NCBI RefSeq assembly: GCF_022601975.1
Contig: NZ_JAKVIR010000004.1
Span: 174,072-238,071 of the forward strand
Length of the DNA: 64,000 nt
Reading direction: 5' to 3'
Source: Pontibacter sp. E15-1
GTDB lineage: Bacteria; Bacteroidota; Bacteroidia; Cytophagales; Hymenobacteraceae
In this document: positions 25,198-34,008 of the stretch, one piece after another
Numbering within the stretch: position 1 is the first letter of the stretch
Layout of the letters: every line of letters starts with the position of its first letter
Translations under genes and position numbers: made by a program
Notes under the pieces: generated by a model
What the model was told of the DNA's origin: nothing
Databases searched by the model: none
What the model saw: only the letters and a program-made list of their open reading frames with translations

Positions 25198-25638
25198 TCA
25201 CTCCCGCTCCTCTTCCACCAGCCCGCTAATGGTTTCGAGGTCGCTGAGGAAGGTATTGTCCAGGATTTCGGCGGTGGCGTCCCGCACTTTCTTCATCACG
25301 ATGCGGATCTCACACGTCGCCTCGTCTATACACTCGTCGCATTTGCGGTAGTACAGGTGACTGACGCAGGGGATCGGGGCCAGCGGGCCGTCGATCATCC
25401 GGATAACGTTGCCCACGGAAACCTCGCCGGGGCTTTTGGACAGGTAATAGCCCCCGTTTTTCCCCCGGACGCTTTGCAGCACGCCGTTGGTTTTCAGGTC
25501 CACCAGAATGGCCTCCAGGAACTTGCGCGGGATACGCTCTTTCTCCGCGATGTCAGAAATAATGACCAATCCTTTGTCATGCTGTCTGGTAAGGTGGAGA
25601 AGTGCTTTGAGGGCGTATTTCGCTTTTTTGGAAAGCAT
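25198..25638 (-). CDS. Rrf2-family transcriptional regulator
   Basis: The start at 25638 (MLSKKAKYALKALL) gives 146 residues and the canonical Rrf2 N-terminus; 16 further residues are possible from 25686 but unlikely. The winged helix (IISDIAEKERIPRKFLEAIL, VRGKNGGYYLSKSP) is followed by a Cys-rich loop with Cys91, Cys100, Cys103 and Cys109, in the place where IscR/NsrR bind an Fe-S cluster; CymR-type sulfur regulators lack these. It could therefore sense Fe-S status or redox while controlling sulfur uptake. It lies upstream of the TonB receptor in the same direction, separated by 599 bases with the receptor promoter inside. Confidence 0.9.
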   Translation of the reverse strand: MLSKKAKYALKALLHLTRQHDKGLVIISDIAEKERIPRKFLEAILVDLKTNGVLQSVRGKNGGYYLSKSPGEVSVGNVIRMIDGPLAPIPCVSHLYYRKCDECIDEATCEIRIVMKKVRDATAEILDNTFLSDLETISGLVEEERE

Positions 25639-25768
25639 GTGGCGTCTGGTTGGTTGGTGCGTCAAAGTTACGCCTTTAGAAGGCAAAGTGAAAAGATAAA
25701 GTTCCTTGCCGGGCCGCAGCGCGAAGGGAGTAACACGCTGGCCCCGGAGGTTGCCAAACCGCCAAACG

Positions 25769-25800
25769 AAAAATGCCCTGACCGTTTGGCCAGGGCATTT
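25769..25800 (-). terminator. Intrinsic terminator of the DUF2231 operon
   Basis: AAATGCCCTG and CAGGGCATTT pair around a short spacer that contains a further GCC/GGC pairing. It stands 28 bases past the DUF2231 stop. Confidence 0.8.
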
Positions 25801-25827
25801 GTGTCTGTCTTTTTTGAAGGCGGAGAA

Positions 25828-26319
25828 CTAATAACCGGCACAGTCGCTGGAGGGCACGTGCACGCCTCCCGCCTGCTGGTAGACGATGGTGGCCCCCAGG
25901 TGCGCCGTGTACACCAGAAAGCCGCTACCCGCCACCAAGAGCAGCACAACCACTATCCCTAGCAAACGCTGGAAGGCCCTGATCAGGTGCAGGCGCATGC
26001 CCAGTTCCAGCACCGCGGCGGCAGAAAAGAGGTAGGCCAGGGTAAAGGCAGCCTGCTCATGGCTTTTCAGCACAGTAGGGTCGCAGAGTTTCCTGGACAC
26101 CACGCCATCGGCCATGTCGCCGGTATACACGCTCACCCAGGCCGCCACACTGCCCACATACAGCAGGTATGCGCCAGTCCGCTGCCAAAAGTCGGCCTGG
26201 GCGGGCTTCAGGGGCAGGCCGATCAGCTTGGCCAGCGTTGCCAGCAGCAGTACGGCTATGGGCAGGTGCACCGTGAGCGGGTGCCATACCTCTGTGCGCC
26301 AGAAGGCAGGTTCGCTCAT
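25828..26319 (-). CDS. DUF2231 integral membrane protein
   Basis: The 163-residue protein has four membrane helices and the DUF2231 opening WHPLTVHLPIAVLLLATLAKL. A conserved second part reads TLAYLFSAAAVLELGMRLH and GIVVVLLLVAGSGFLVYTAHLGATIVYQQAG. The His residues in HPLTVHLP and in TAHLGA are placed as possible haem ligands, but this is not proven for the family. It begins one base after the stop of the small lipoprotein gene upstream, so they form an operon and may work together in the envelope. Confidence 0.85.
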   Translation of the reverse strand: MSEPAFWRTEVWHPLTVHLPIAVLLLATLAKLIGLPLKPAQADFWQRTGAYLLYVGSVAAWVSVYTGDMADGVVSRKLCDPTVLKSHEQAAFTLAYLFSAAAVLELGMRLHLIRAFQRLLGIVVVLLLVAGSGFLVYTAHLGATIVYQQAGGVHVPSSDCAGY

Positions 26320-26320
26320 G

Positions 26321-26638
26321 CTACTCCAGTATTCTTACCGCGATCGGGTCAAGGCGCTGGCCCACTTTTTCCACTTCTACCTCAACCTTGCCGCCTTCGT
26401 GCAGCTGGTCGAACGCCACGGTTTCGCCGTTGCGGGTCAGGGTGGTGGCATCCGTGAAGTAGAGCTCCAGCACTTTGTTGTCGGCCGTTTTCACGTAAAT
26501 CTCGTTTTTGTCTGCCTCCACCTCATCGATGGTACCCTGATACGTGCCCGACTCCACCACATCGGTGCTTCCCTCGCAGGAATAAAGGAACGGGACCATG
26601 GCCAAAAGAAGCAGTGCGATAAACCTGATGTTTTTCAT
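26321..26638 (-). CDS. Small lipoprotein, predicted beta fold
   Basis: The 105-residue product has a signal ending FLYSC, a lipobox. The mature part (GTYQGTIDEVEADKNEIYVKTAD...GGKVEVEVEKVGQRLDPI) reads as a small beta barrel, resembling DUF5666/OB-like proteins. It is translated just before the DUF2231 gene. No enzymatic residues can be seen. Confidence 0.75.
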   Translation of the reverse strand: MKNIRFIALLLLAMVPFLYSCEGSTDVVESGTYQGTIDEVEADKNEIYVKTADNKVLELYFTDATTLTRNGETVAFDQLHEGGKVEVEVEKVGQRLDPIAVRILE

Positions 26639-26867
26639 AGTGTTACTGTTTAAAATGAAATAAGAATTTTACCAAAGATATATAAAATGCGCAAAGTTCG
26701 GCAGGGCGCGGGCTCATACTCTTTAGGTGATTTTATACCTGACATGCCGGGCAGCAGCCCGAAATCCTGACGACTCCCATCGCACTTGCCTCGTCATTAA
26801 CTGCTCCTTTAGGCAACAACGTATTTTTAAAACGGCCTTTAAGGGCTGTTTTCGCACTTTAGTTCCC

Positions 26868-26892
26868 CTTATTTAAAATTATTTTAAATAAG
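26868..26892. promoter_or_regulatory. AT-rich palindromic operator candidate (iron operon)
   Basis: CTTATTTAAA and TTTAAATAAG are perfect complements around ATTAT. It is 75 bases upstream of the DUF4856 start. Size and composition suit a Fur or DtxR-type site. The regulator is inference. Confidence 0.55.
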
Positions 26893-26931
26893 GCTTGCCT
26901 CTTTTCCTCGTGGCACTTAGCTTTGCCTAAC

Positions 26932-26952
26932 TATTTATAATAAGTCTAAATA
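26932..26952. promoter_or_regulatory. Second palindrome TATTTA-N9-TAAATA (iron operon)
   Basis: A 6-9-6 inverted repeat 14 bases before the DUF4856 start shares the TATTTA/TAAATA half-sites of the upstream palindrome. A bound repressor here would block initiation. Confidence 0.45.
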
Positions 26953-26966
26953 AAAACTATAGGACA

Positions 26967-28073
26967 ATGAAAAGCACCTTTAGCTCCAATAAACTAAAGA
27001 CATTTGCACTGGCAGTAGCTGCCTGCGTTACGTTTGCCTCCTGCACCGACGATAACGAGAACGACCCATCTTACACCGTTCCGGCCACCTACAACTTCGA
27101 GAACGTGAGCTATGCCGGGCAGACCACCCGCATGAGCATGCTGTCGGAACTGGATACCTATATCAAGACGGGCAATGCGGGCAATGTGCTGAGCGCCCAG
27201 ACGATGAAAAACATGTATGCCAACGTGAACACGCCGTTTGCTGACGCCAGCCTGAACAGCTCCGACAAGCAGCTTCGGAACAAAACCATCGAAACGGCCC
27301 AGCTGCAGTTCGAGAATTACTTTGATGCCACGGCGGCAGCCAGCCTTTCGGCAGGCACACCGGCCCTGAACGGCAAAGCCGGCCTGCTGACAGTGGCCGA
27401 CGGGTCTAAATCATACCTGGTGGATGCCAACGGCGTGGAGTATGGCCAGCTGATCCAGAAAGGCCTGATGGGCGCGGTGTTCTACTACCAGGCCGTAGAC
27501 AATTACCTGACCGATGAGGAAATTGGCCCCACAGTAGACAACAAGAGCATCACCCCGGGCGAGGGCACTGCCATGGAGCACCACTGGGATGAGGCTTTCG
27601 GTTACTTCGGCGCCCCAACCGACTTCCCGACGAACCTGGAAAACCTGAAGTTCTGGGCGAACTACAGCAACCAGGTGAACGCCGCCCTGGGGAGCAACAA
27701 AACCATGATGGACGCCTTCCTGAAAGGCCGCGCCGCCATCTCGGCAAACGACACCAAAGCGAAAAACGAGGCTACCGCTACCCTGCGCACCGAGTGGGAG
27801 CGCATTGTGGCCGCCTCTGCCATACTAGAGCTGAAAGAAGCACGTGAGAATGTGGCAGATCAGGCCAAGAAAAGCCACTACCTCTCTGAGGCCAAGGGCT
27901 TCGTGATGGGGCTTAAGTTTAAGACCGGCCGTAAGCTGACGGACGCGCAGTACAGCGCCGTGATGGCTAAGATCGGTGACAACCTGTATGACACCACTGC
28001 CGACGACATTGCCGCCGCCATTGACCTGCTGAGCGCAGCCTACGACATGGACAGCATCAAAGCACAATTGTAA
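26967..28073 (+). CDS. DUF4856 lipoprotein of iron-uptake operon
   Basis: The 368-residue product has a signal with lipobox (VTFASCTDD). It is a helical DUF4856 protein, with NFENVSYAGQTTRMSML at the start and MEHHWDEAFGYFGAPTDFP in the middle, the His-rich segment typical of this family and reminiscent of imelysins. DUF4856 genes in Bacteroidota are regularly found beside imelysin, HTTM and TonB receptor genes, as here, and are taken to take part in iron acquisition. It leads the operon behind two AT-rich palindromes. Confidence 0.87.
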   Translation: MKSTFSSNKLKTFALAVAACVTFASCTDDNENDPSYTVPATYNFENVSYAGQTTRMSMLSELDTYIKTGNAGNVLSAQTMKNMYANVNTPFADASLNSSDKQLRNKTIETAQLQFENYFDATAAASLSAGTPALNGKAGLLTVADGSKSYLVDANGVEYGQLIQKGLMGAVFYYQAVDNYLTDEEIGPTVDNKSITPGEGTAMEHHWDEAFGYFGAPTDFPTNLENLKFWANYSNQVNAALGSNKTMMDAFLKGRAAISANDTKAKNEATATLRTEWERIVAASAILELKEARENVADQAKKSHYLSEAKGFVMGLKFKTGRKLTDAQYSAVMAKIGDNLYDTTADDIAAAIDLLSAAYDMDSIKAQL

Positions 28074-28176
28074 ACCTGGTGCCTGACGCAAGCAGGGCAG
28101 CATACCTAAACTAAAAGCAGCAGCAGTGGCGATTGAGCTCCACGGCTGCTGCCTTTCTCATTCCTAACAACACACT

Positions 28177-29295
28177 ATGCGCGTATTTAAAAGCTATACC
28201 GCCGCCGCACTCCTTTGCTTCTCCGTGCTGGCTGGCTGCACCTCCGACGACAAGGGCGACACGCCTCCAAGCACCGACTTCGACCGGCAGGCGATGCTGG
28301 TTAACTATTCCGAAAACCTGATTGTGCCCGGCTATGCGGCGCTGTCAACCAAAACCACCGCGCTGGAGGCATCCGTTGCAGCTTTTGCCGATGCCCCTTC
28401 CACTGGCACGCTGGCATCGGCCCGGGCCGCTTATCAGGAGGCCTATATGGCCTGGCAGCAGGTAGGCATGTATGGGTTTGGCCCCGCCGAGGAGCAGCTC
28501 TTGCGCAATAACATCAACATTTACCCAACCGCTACGGACGAAATAGAAGCCAATGTGGCGGCGGGAAGCTACGACCTGCAAGCAGCGGCCAACCTGGATG
28601 CAAAGGGCTTCCCGGCGTTGGATTACCTGCTGTATGGCGCCGGAACAGAGGCTGCCGTCGTGGACCAGTTCACGGCTGGCGCCCAGGCCGCCAACCGCAA
28701 AAAATACCTCCAGGACGTTGCTAGCCTGATACAGCAGCGCACCCAGGCGGTATACGAGGGCTGGACCAGCGGCAAGTACGCCGCCAAGTTCCAGGCATCG
28801 ACCGGTACTGCCGTTGGCAGCGGAATCGGGAATCTGGTCAACCAGCTCAACGCTGATATCGACGTGACCAAGCGCGCCAAAGTGGGTATCCCGAGCGGGC
28901 GCTTCACGTCGGGCAGCGCCCTGCCGGAGAAGACGGAGGCCTATTACAGCCATACCTCCCTGGAGCTGCTGAAGCAGGCCATTCGTGCCGAGAAAGCGGC
29001 GTTTATGGGCCAGTCGGCCAGTGGGGCCAATGGCCAGGGGCTGGACGATTACCTCGACCATGTGAAGGCTCCTTACAACGGGGGCCTGCTCTCGGAGGCT
29101 ATTGAGGCGCAGTTTGATGCCGCGCTTGCCGCAGCCGATGCCGTGCAGGGGCCGCTCTCCGATGCCGTGACCACGCAACCGGTCGCCGTCACCAAAGTGT
29201 ATGATGCGCTGCAGAAGCTGATCGTGCTGACCAAAACAGACATGCCGTCGGCCCTGGGCGTTACCATCTCCTACACCGATAACGACGGCGATTAA
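28177..29295 (+). CDS. Imelysin-family lipoprotein (iron-regulated)
   Basis: The 372-residue product starts with a signal and lipobox (VLAGCTSDD). The all-helical imelysin/IrpA-like domain spans about residues 35-365, with AYQEAYMAWQQVGMYGFGPAEEQ, KGFPALDYLLYGAG and HTSLELLKQAIRAE. The GxHxxE motif of metalloprotease-like imelysins reads GFGPAEE here, so His is missing at that place and a binding role is more likely than peptidase activity. It follows DUF4856 by 103 bases on the same strand. Confidence 0.87.
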   Translation: MRVFKSYTAAALLCFSVLAGCTSDDKGDTPPSTDFDRQAMLVNYSENLIVPGYAALSTKTTALEASVAAFADAPSTGTLASARAAYQEAYMAWQQVGMYGFGPAEEQLLRNNINIYPTATDEIEANVAAGSYDLQAAANLDAKGFPALDYLLYGAGTEAAVVDQFTAGAQAANRKKYLQDVASLIQQRTQAVYEGWTSGKYAAKFQASTGTAVGSGIGNLVNQLNADIDVTKRAKVGIPSGRFTSGSALPEKTEAYYSHTSLELLKQAIRAEKAAFMGQSASGANGQGLDDYLDHVKAPYNGGLLSEAIEAQFDAALAAADAVQGPLSDAVTTQPVAVTKVYDALQKLIVLTKTDMPSALGVTISYTDNDGD

Positions 29296-29370
29296 AATTA
29301 GACACAAGTATTATTTAAGACACAAGTATCAGGACACAGGACACAAGATTTTTTCTTTTCTGATATATAA

Positions 29371-29447
29371 AAACCCACCCCTGCCCCTCTGATAAGGGGA
29401 GTTTTCTTTGGTATAATTCCCCTCCTCGGAGGGGCAGGGGTGGGTTT
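29371..29447. repeat. GC-rich inverted repeat pair
   Basis: AAACCCACCCCTGCCCCTC with AAGGGGA is followed 17 bases later by its inverted partner CCCCTCCTCGGAGGGG, then CAGGGGTGGGTTT. It sits inside the operon between imelysin and HTTM genes, where it might tune downstream expression. Confidence 0.75.
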
Positions 29448-29507
29448 ACACTCGCAAGACATATATAAAACTACTTCCCTCACAAAAAGCAGTACTCCGG
29501 ATCATAT

Positions 29508-30881
29508 ATGCGCAACAAGCTCCAGTCTTACCTGACCGCACCTGTCTCTGCCGCGCCGCTGGCCGTGTTCCGCATTATTTTCGGCGGGATGATGGTTTTC
29601 AGTCTGCTGCGCTTTATAGCCAGAGGATGGGTAACCGAGCTGTATGTGCTGCCGAAAGTATACTTCCCGTACTACGGTTTTGCGTGGGTGCAGCCGCTGG
29701 GCGAGGCGGGCATGTATGGCCTGTTCACGGTGATGGTGCTGGCGGCGCTCGGCATTATGCTGGGGCTGTTGTATCGCCTCTCGGCCCTGCTGTTTTTCCT
29801 GAGCTTTACCTATGTCGAGCTGATCGACAAAACCAACTACCTGAACCACTACTACTTTGTGAGCGTGGTGGCGCTGCTGCTGGTGCTGGTGCCCGCGCAC
29901 CGGCATTTTTCGCTGGATGTGATTCGGAAGCCGCGGCTTTGGGCAAGTCATGTGCCGCGCTGGGCCGTGCTTATTTTTCAGCTGCAGTTGGGGCTAGTAT
30001 ACTTCTACGCCGGACTGGCCAAACTCAATCCCGACTGGCTGCTGGAGGCCATGCCCCTGCGCGCCTGGCTGCCCGCCCATACCCACCTGCCGCTTATCGG
30101 CCCGCTGCTGGACAAAGCCTGGGTGGCCTATGTATTCTGCTGGTTCGGCGCTTTTTATGATCTCACCATACCCTTTTTCCTGAGCTGGCGCAAGAGCAGG
30201 TGGCTGGCGTATGGCACAGTCGTCGTGTTCCACGTGCTCACGGCGATGCTCTTCCAGATCGGCATGTTCCCCTATATTATGATTGTGAGCACGTTGATTT
30301 TCTTCTCCGCCAACTTCCATGAGCGCCTGCTGCAGTGGCTGCGGCACACGACAGGCAGCTATGCCCCTGCCACCCGGGCCTTTGCCCACGTAGCTGGCCA
30401 GCCGATGCTGCTGTATGTGCTGGCGGTATATTTTCTGCTGCAGGTGCTGGTGCCCTGGCGTTTCGCCCTGTACCCCGACAAGCTGTTCTGGACCGAGCAG
30501 GGCTACCGCTTCTCGTGGCGCGTGATGCTGATGGAGAAAGCCGGAACCGCCTTCTTTTACGTGCGCGACCCACGCACCGGGCAGGAGGTGGAGATCAACA
30601 ACCGGGAGTACCTGACCGTGAACCAGGAAAAGATGATGGCTACCCAGCCCGACATACTGCTGCAGTATGCTCAGGTGCTCCAGCAGGACTTTGCGCAGCG
30701 CGGCATACCCGACGCCACCGTGCGGGCCGAAGTGTATGTGAGCATGAACGGCCGCGAAAGTCGGCTTTTTATTGATCCAACTGTTAACTTAGCGGCCGAA
30801 AAGGAAAGTTTCCTGCCTAAGCCCTGGATTTTGCCTTTTAAAACCACCTCCCACGCTCTAAAGGCTGTGGGGCAGAAATAA
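29508..30881 (+). CDS. HTTM-domain membrane protein (vitamin K-dependent carboxylase-like)
   Basis: The 457-residue protein begins on the inner membrane with multiple helices and the HTTM hallmark region FIARGWVTELYVLPKVYFPY, FSLDVIRKP and QLQLGLVYFYAGLAKLNPDW. The C-terminal part (EMNNREYL-like: VEINNREYLTVNQEKMMATQ) is a soluble beta region also found in relatives. Eukaryotic homologues carboxylate Glu using vitamin K; the role in bacteria is unknown, yet the link to imelysin and a TonB receptor recurs in Bacteroidota. Only three bases separate it from the receptor gene. Confidence 0.87.
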   Translation: MRNKLQSYLTAPVSAAPLAVFRIIFGGMMVFSLLRFIARGWVTELYVLPKVYFPYYGFAWVQPLGEAGMYGLFTVMVLAALGIMLGLLYRLSALLFFLSFTYVELIDKTNYLNHYYFVSVVALLLVLVPAHRHFSLDVIRKPRLWASHVPRWAVLIFQLQLGLVYFYAGLAKLNPDWLLEAMPLRAWLPAHTHLPLIGPLLDKAWVAYVFCWFGAFYDLTIPFFLSWRKSRWLAYGTVVVFHVLTAMLFQIGMFPYIMIVSTLIFFSANFHERLLQWLRHTTGSYAPATRAFAHVAGQPMLLYVLAVYFLLQVLVPWRFALYPDKLFWTEQGYRFSWRVMLMEKAGTAFFYVRDPRTGQEVEINNREYLTVNQEKMMATQPDILLQYAQVLQQDFAQRGIPDATVRAEVYVSMNGRESRLFIDPTVNLAAEKESFLPKPWILPFKTTSHALKAVGQK

Positions 30882-30884
30882 TAT

Positions 30885-33296
30885 ATGCGTTTTATTCTGA
30901 TTGTCTTCTTGTCGCTTACTGGCCTGCAACCCGTGCTGGCGCAAACCTTCTCCGTTTCGGGGCACGTGACCAATGCCCGCACCGGCAAGCCCGCGCCGCA
31001 GGCCGAGGTGATCCTGCTCAGTACCAGCGCCATTGCCAAAACCAGCGCACAGGGGGTATACCGTTTCCAGCAGCTCAGCCCAGGAACCTACAGCTTCACG
31101 GCGTATGCCGAAGGGCTGGGCAGCGTGACAAAGCAGGTGACGCTGACAGACGCCGACGTCACGCTTGACTTTGAGCTGAAGGCCTTTGAAGGCAGGCTGC
31201 GCGAGGTGAAGGTAAACGCAGAGCGGGAGAAAACCTTTGGCATCACGCGCCTGAACTCGGTGGAGGGGGCCGCCATCTACGAGGCCAAGAAAAGCGAGGT
31301 GGTGGTGCTTGACGACATCACGGCCAACAAAGCCACTAATAATAGCCGCCAGGTTTTTGCCAAAGTGGCGGGCCTGAACATCTGGGAGAGCGATGGCGCT
31401 GGCCTGCAACTGGGCATCGGGGGCCGCGGCCTCAGCCCAAACCGCACCTCTAACTTTAACACCCGCCAGAATGGGTATGATATCTCGGCCGATGCCCTGG
31501 GCTACCCGGAAAGCTATTATACCCCGCCCACAGAGGCCCTCGACCGGATTGAGGTGGTGCGCGGCGCGGCCTCGCTGCAGTACGGCACTCAGTTTGGGGG
31601 TATGATCAACTTCGTGATGAAAGAGGGGCCGGAGGACAAGCCGTTTGAGCTGACCACCCGCCAGACCGTGGGCTCCTGGGGCCTTTTCAATTCCTTTAAC
31701 AGCATTGGCGGCACCAAAGGCAAGGTGCATTACTACGGTTTCTACCAATACAAGCGCGGCGATGGCTGGCGCGACAATTCCGGCTTTGATGCGCAGACTG
31801 CCTTTGCGTCGGTGCACTACAAGCCCAGCGAGAAGCTGGAGATCGGCTTCAACTATACCTATATGGATTACCTGGCGCAGCAGCCGGGCGGCCTGACAGA
31901 CGTGGAATTTAACGCGGATGCCCGCCAGTCGAAACGCGACCGCAACTGGTTTAATGTGAACTGGAACCTGCTGGCCCTGACCCTGGACTACCGCATGGGC
32001 GAGCGCACCAAACTGAACATCCGCAACTTCGGGCTGCTGGCGCAGCGCGATGCCCTGGGGTATATGGGCAAGATCAGTCGCCCCGACGACCTGACGCAGC
32101 CGCGCACCCTGCTGCAGGACCAGTTTAACAACTTCGGAAACGAGACGCGCCTCATCCACCGCTACGACCTGGGCGACTCCTTCTCCACGCTGCTGGTAGG
32201 CACCCGCTATTACCGTGGCTTCACGGATCAGAAGCAGGGCGACGGTTCCATGGCCTCCGATGCCGACTTCAGGTTCTACTCAGAGACGGGCGCGCCCAAT
32301 GCCTCCAGCTACGATTACCTGAGCCGCAACATCTCCGTGTTTGCCGAGAACATCTTCAACATCACCCCAAAGTTCAGCATCACGCCGGGCGTGCGTTACG
32401 AGTGGATCAACACCAACGCCGATGGCAGCTACCGCGATGTGATGGCCGACGAGGCGGGCAACATCATCCGGGATGAAGTGGTGCCCGAAATGCGCGAAAG
32501 CTCCCGCAATGTGTTCCTGCTGGGTATGGGCCTGAGCTATAAACCCAGCGAGCAGATGGAGGTATACGGTAACTTCTCGCAGAACTACCGCGCCATTAAC
32601 TTCAACGACATGCGCGTGATCAACCCGAACCAGACCGTGGATCAGAACCTGAAAGACGAGTCTGGGTACAGCACCGACCTCGGTTTCCGGGGCAACATCA
32701 GCGGACTTTTGAACTACGATGCAAGTCTTTTTTACCTGGCGTACAAAGACCGCATCAACCTGTTTACTCCGGCTGGCACACTAGAGCGAATCCGGGCCAA
32801 TGTAGGAGACTCGCGCAACTACGGGCTGGAAACCTTTGTGGAGGCTGACCTGCTAAAGCTATATTTTGGTGCAGACCATCCAACCAGTCTTTCAGCCTTC
32901 TCTAATATTACTTTTGTAAGCACAAAATACAGCAGTCCTATAACTGACATTGATGGCAAAGAGGTGGAACTGGCACCATCGGTTATCGCGAAAACCGGCC
33001 TATCCTTTAAGCGTAAAAATTTGAAATTGGCTTACCAGTACGCCTATACTGCAGCGCAATACACGGATGCCCCTAACTCTTTATTAGAGCCAACGGCTGT
33101 GGTAGGCAAAATTCCATCGTACTGGGTCATGGACCTGTCCGGAAGCTATACTTACAAGCGCTTCACCCTGGAGTCCGGCATCAGCAACCTAACCGACAAC
33201 CGCTATTTCACGCGCCGCGCCACCGGGTATCCCGGCCCCGGCATCATTGCCTCGGATGCCCGCAACTACTATGTCACGCTGCAGTTTCAGCTGTAG
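30885..33296 (+). CDS. TonB-dependent receptor, FecA-like (iron)
   Basis: The 803-residue product has a signal peptide (to LAQ20), a carboxypeptidase regulatory-like domain (SGHVTNARTGKPAPQAEVIL, 21-100), a plug (DDITANKATNNSRQVFAKVAGL, ESDGAGLQLGIGGRGLSPNR, VVRGAASLQYGTQFGGMINF) and a barrel. The GIGGRGLSPNRTSNFNTRQ plug form is typical of ferric-citrate and siderophore receptors of FecA type. It is the last gene of the DUF4856-imelysin-HTTM operon. Bases about 32840-33120, in the last part of the barrel, look clearly AT-richer than the rest of the gene. Confidence 0.9.
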   Translation: MRFILIVFLSLTGLQPVLAQTFSVSGHVTNARTGKPAPQAEVILLSTSAIAKTSAQGVYRFQQLSPGTYSFTAYAEGLGSVTKQVTLTDADVTLDFELKAFEGRLREVKVNAEREKTFGITRLNSVEGAAIYEAKKSEVVVLDDITANKATNNSRQVFAKVAGLNIWESDGAGLQLGIGGRGLSPNRTSNFNTRQNGYDISADALGYPESYYTPPTEALDRIEVVRGAASLQYGTQFGGMINFVMKEGPEDKPFELTTRQTVGSWGLFNSFNSIGGTKGKVHYYGFYQYKRGDGWRDNSGFDAQTAFASVHYKPSEKLEIGFNYTYMDYLAQQPGGLTDVEFNADARQSKRDRNWFNVNWNLLALTLDYRMGERTKLNIRNFGLLAQRDALGYMGKISRPDDLTQPRTLLQDQFNNFGNETRLIHRYDLGDSFSTLLVGTRYYRGFTDQKQGDGSMASDADFRFYSETGAPNASSYDYLSRNISVFAENIFNITPKFSITPGVRYEWINTNADGSYRDVMADEAGNIIRDEVVPEMRESSRNVFLLGMGLSYKPSEQMEVYGNFSQNYRAINFNDMRVINPNQTVDQNLKDESGYSTDLGFRGNISGLLNYDASLFYLAYKDRINLFTPAGTLERIRANVGDSRNYGLETFVEADLLKLYFGADHPTSLSAFSNITFVSTKYSSPITDIDGKEVELAPSVIAKTGLSFKRKNLKLAYQYAYTAAQYTDAPNSLLEPTAVVGKIPSYWVMDLSGSYTYKRFTLESGISNLTDNRYFTRRATGYPGPGIIASDARNYYVTLQFQL

Positions 33297-33418
33297 CGGT
33301 GAGTCTTATCAAGGCTTGCACTGTGTCGTGTCTTGGCGAGAGGAATGTGTGCTGTGCTTTGAGTTCGGTCTTGTAGACGCCTCAATTCCAGGCATGTGTA
33401 GTCCTCTCTCCTGCAAGT

Positions 33419-33572
33419 CATCCCCCTGCCCCCTTCAAAGGGGGACGATCGGCACGAGTGATTCCTGCACGCGTAAATCCCAGAAATTATAAAGTGTAAG
33501 AGTCAACCACGAAGCATTTGGCGCAAAGCTATAGTAGCAGAAAAGTCCCCCTTTGAAGGGGGTAGGGGGATG
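33419..33572. repeat. Inverted repeat pair CATCCCCCTGCCCCCTTCAA / complement
   Basis: The arms 33419-33446 and 33545-33572 are near-perfect complements of 28 bases enclosing 98 bases. They are in the 712-base non-coding stretch 33297-34008, which contains only repeats of this family. Confidence 0.75.
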
Positions 33573-33628
33573 AAAATGCATGTACTCGGCCCGAATAGTC
33601 TCGCCAGTTTCTGTAGTACCGGGGCAAA

Positions 33629-33843
33629 CCACCCCTGCCCCTCCTTGTCCTTTTTCGAGGGCCCCTACCCCCAGGAGGGGAGTCTGCTATTGCAAAACGC
33701 TACTTACTGGTTTCATAGAATTGGTTATTTTGGATAGGGTATACATCTTCATTATCAGTCTGTATGCCTAAAGTCTTTTGGCTTTTTAGAATATCCTCGC
33801 TCGCGCATTATTCCCCTCTTGGAAGGGGCAGGGGTGGGTTCTT
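33629..33843. repeat. Second GC-rich inverted pair in the same spacer
   Basis: AACCACCCCTGCCCCTCC at 33629 and the inverted GGAAGGGGCAGGGGTGGGTT ending at 33843 flank about 130 bases. The left copy carries an inserted piece (TTTTTCGAGGGCCCCTACCC), itself resembling another repeat of the set. Confidence 0.6.
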
Positions 33844-34008
33844 TTACTATCCGAAAACACTTTCATACATCATCCATCCATACCTTTATACCCCCTCCCG
33901 GTTTGGAGGAAGGCGAGGAATCGGTTAATTTAGAAGAGCAGGCAGCCTGTTTTTAGGTGAATGCCTGCCAGCAAGTTTATACAACCATAACCCAACAGCA
34001 GCAAGCAT

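Noticed and set aside
30858..32159. 433-codon minus-strand frame inside the FecA-like receptor gene
   Set aside because: The receptor is complete and in an operon; the antisense frame shows no family pattern.
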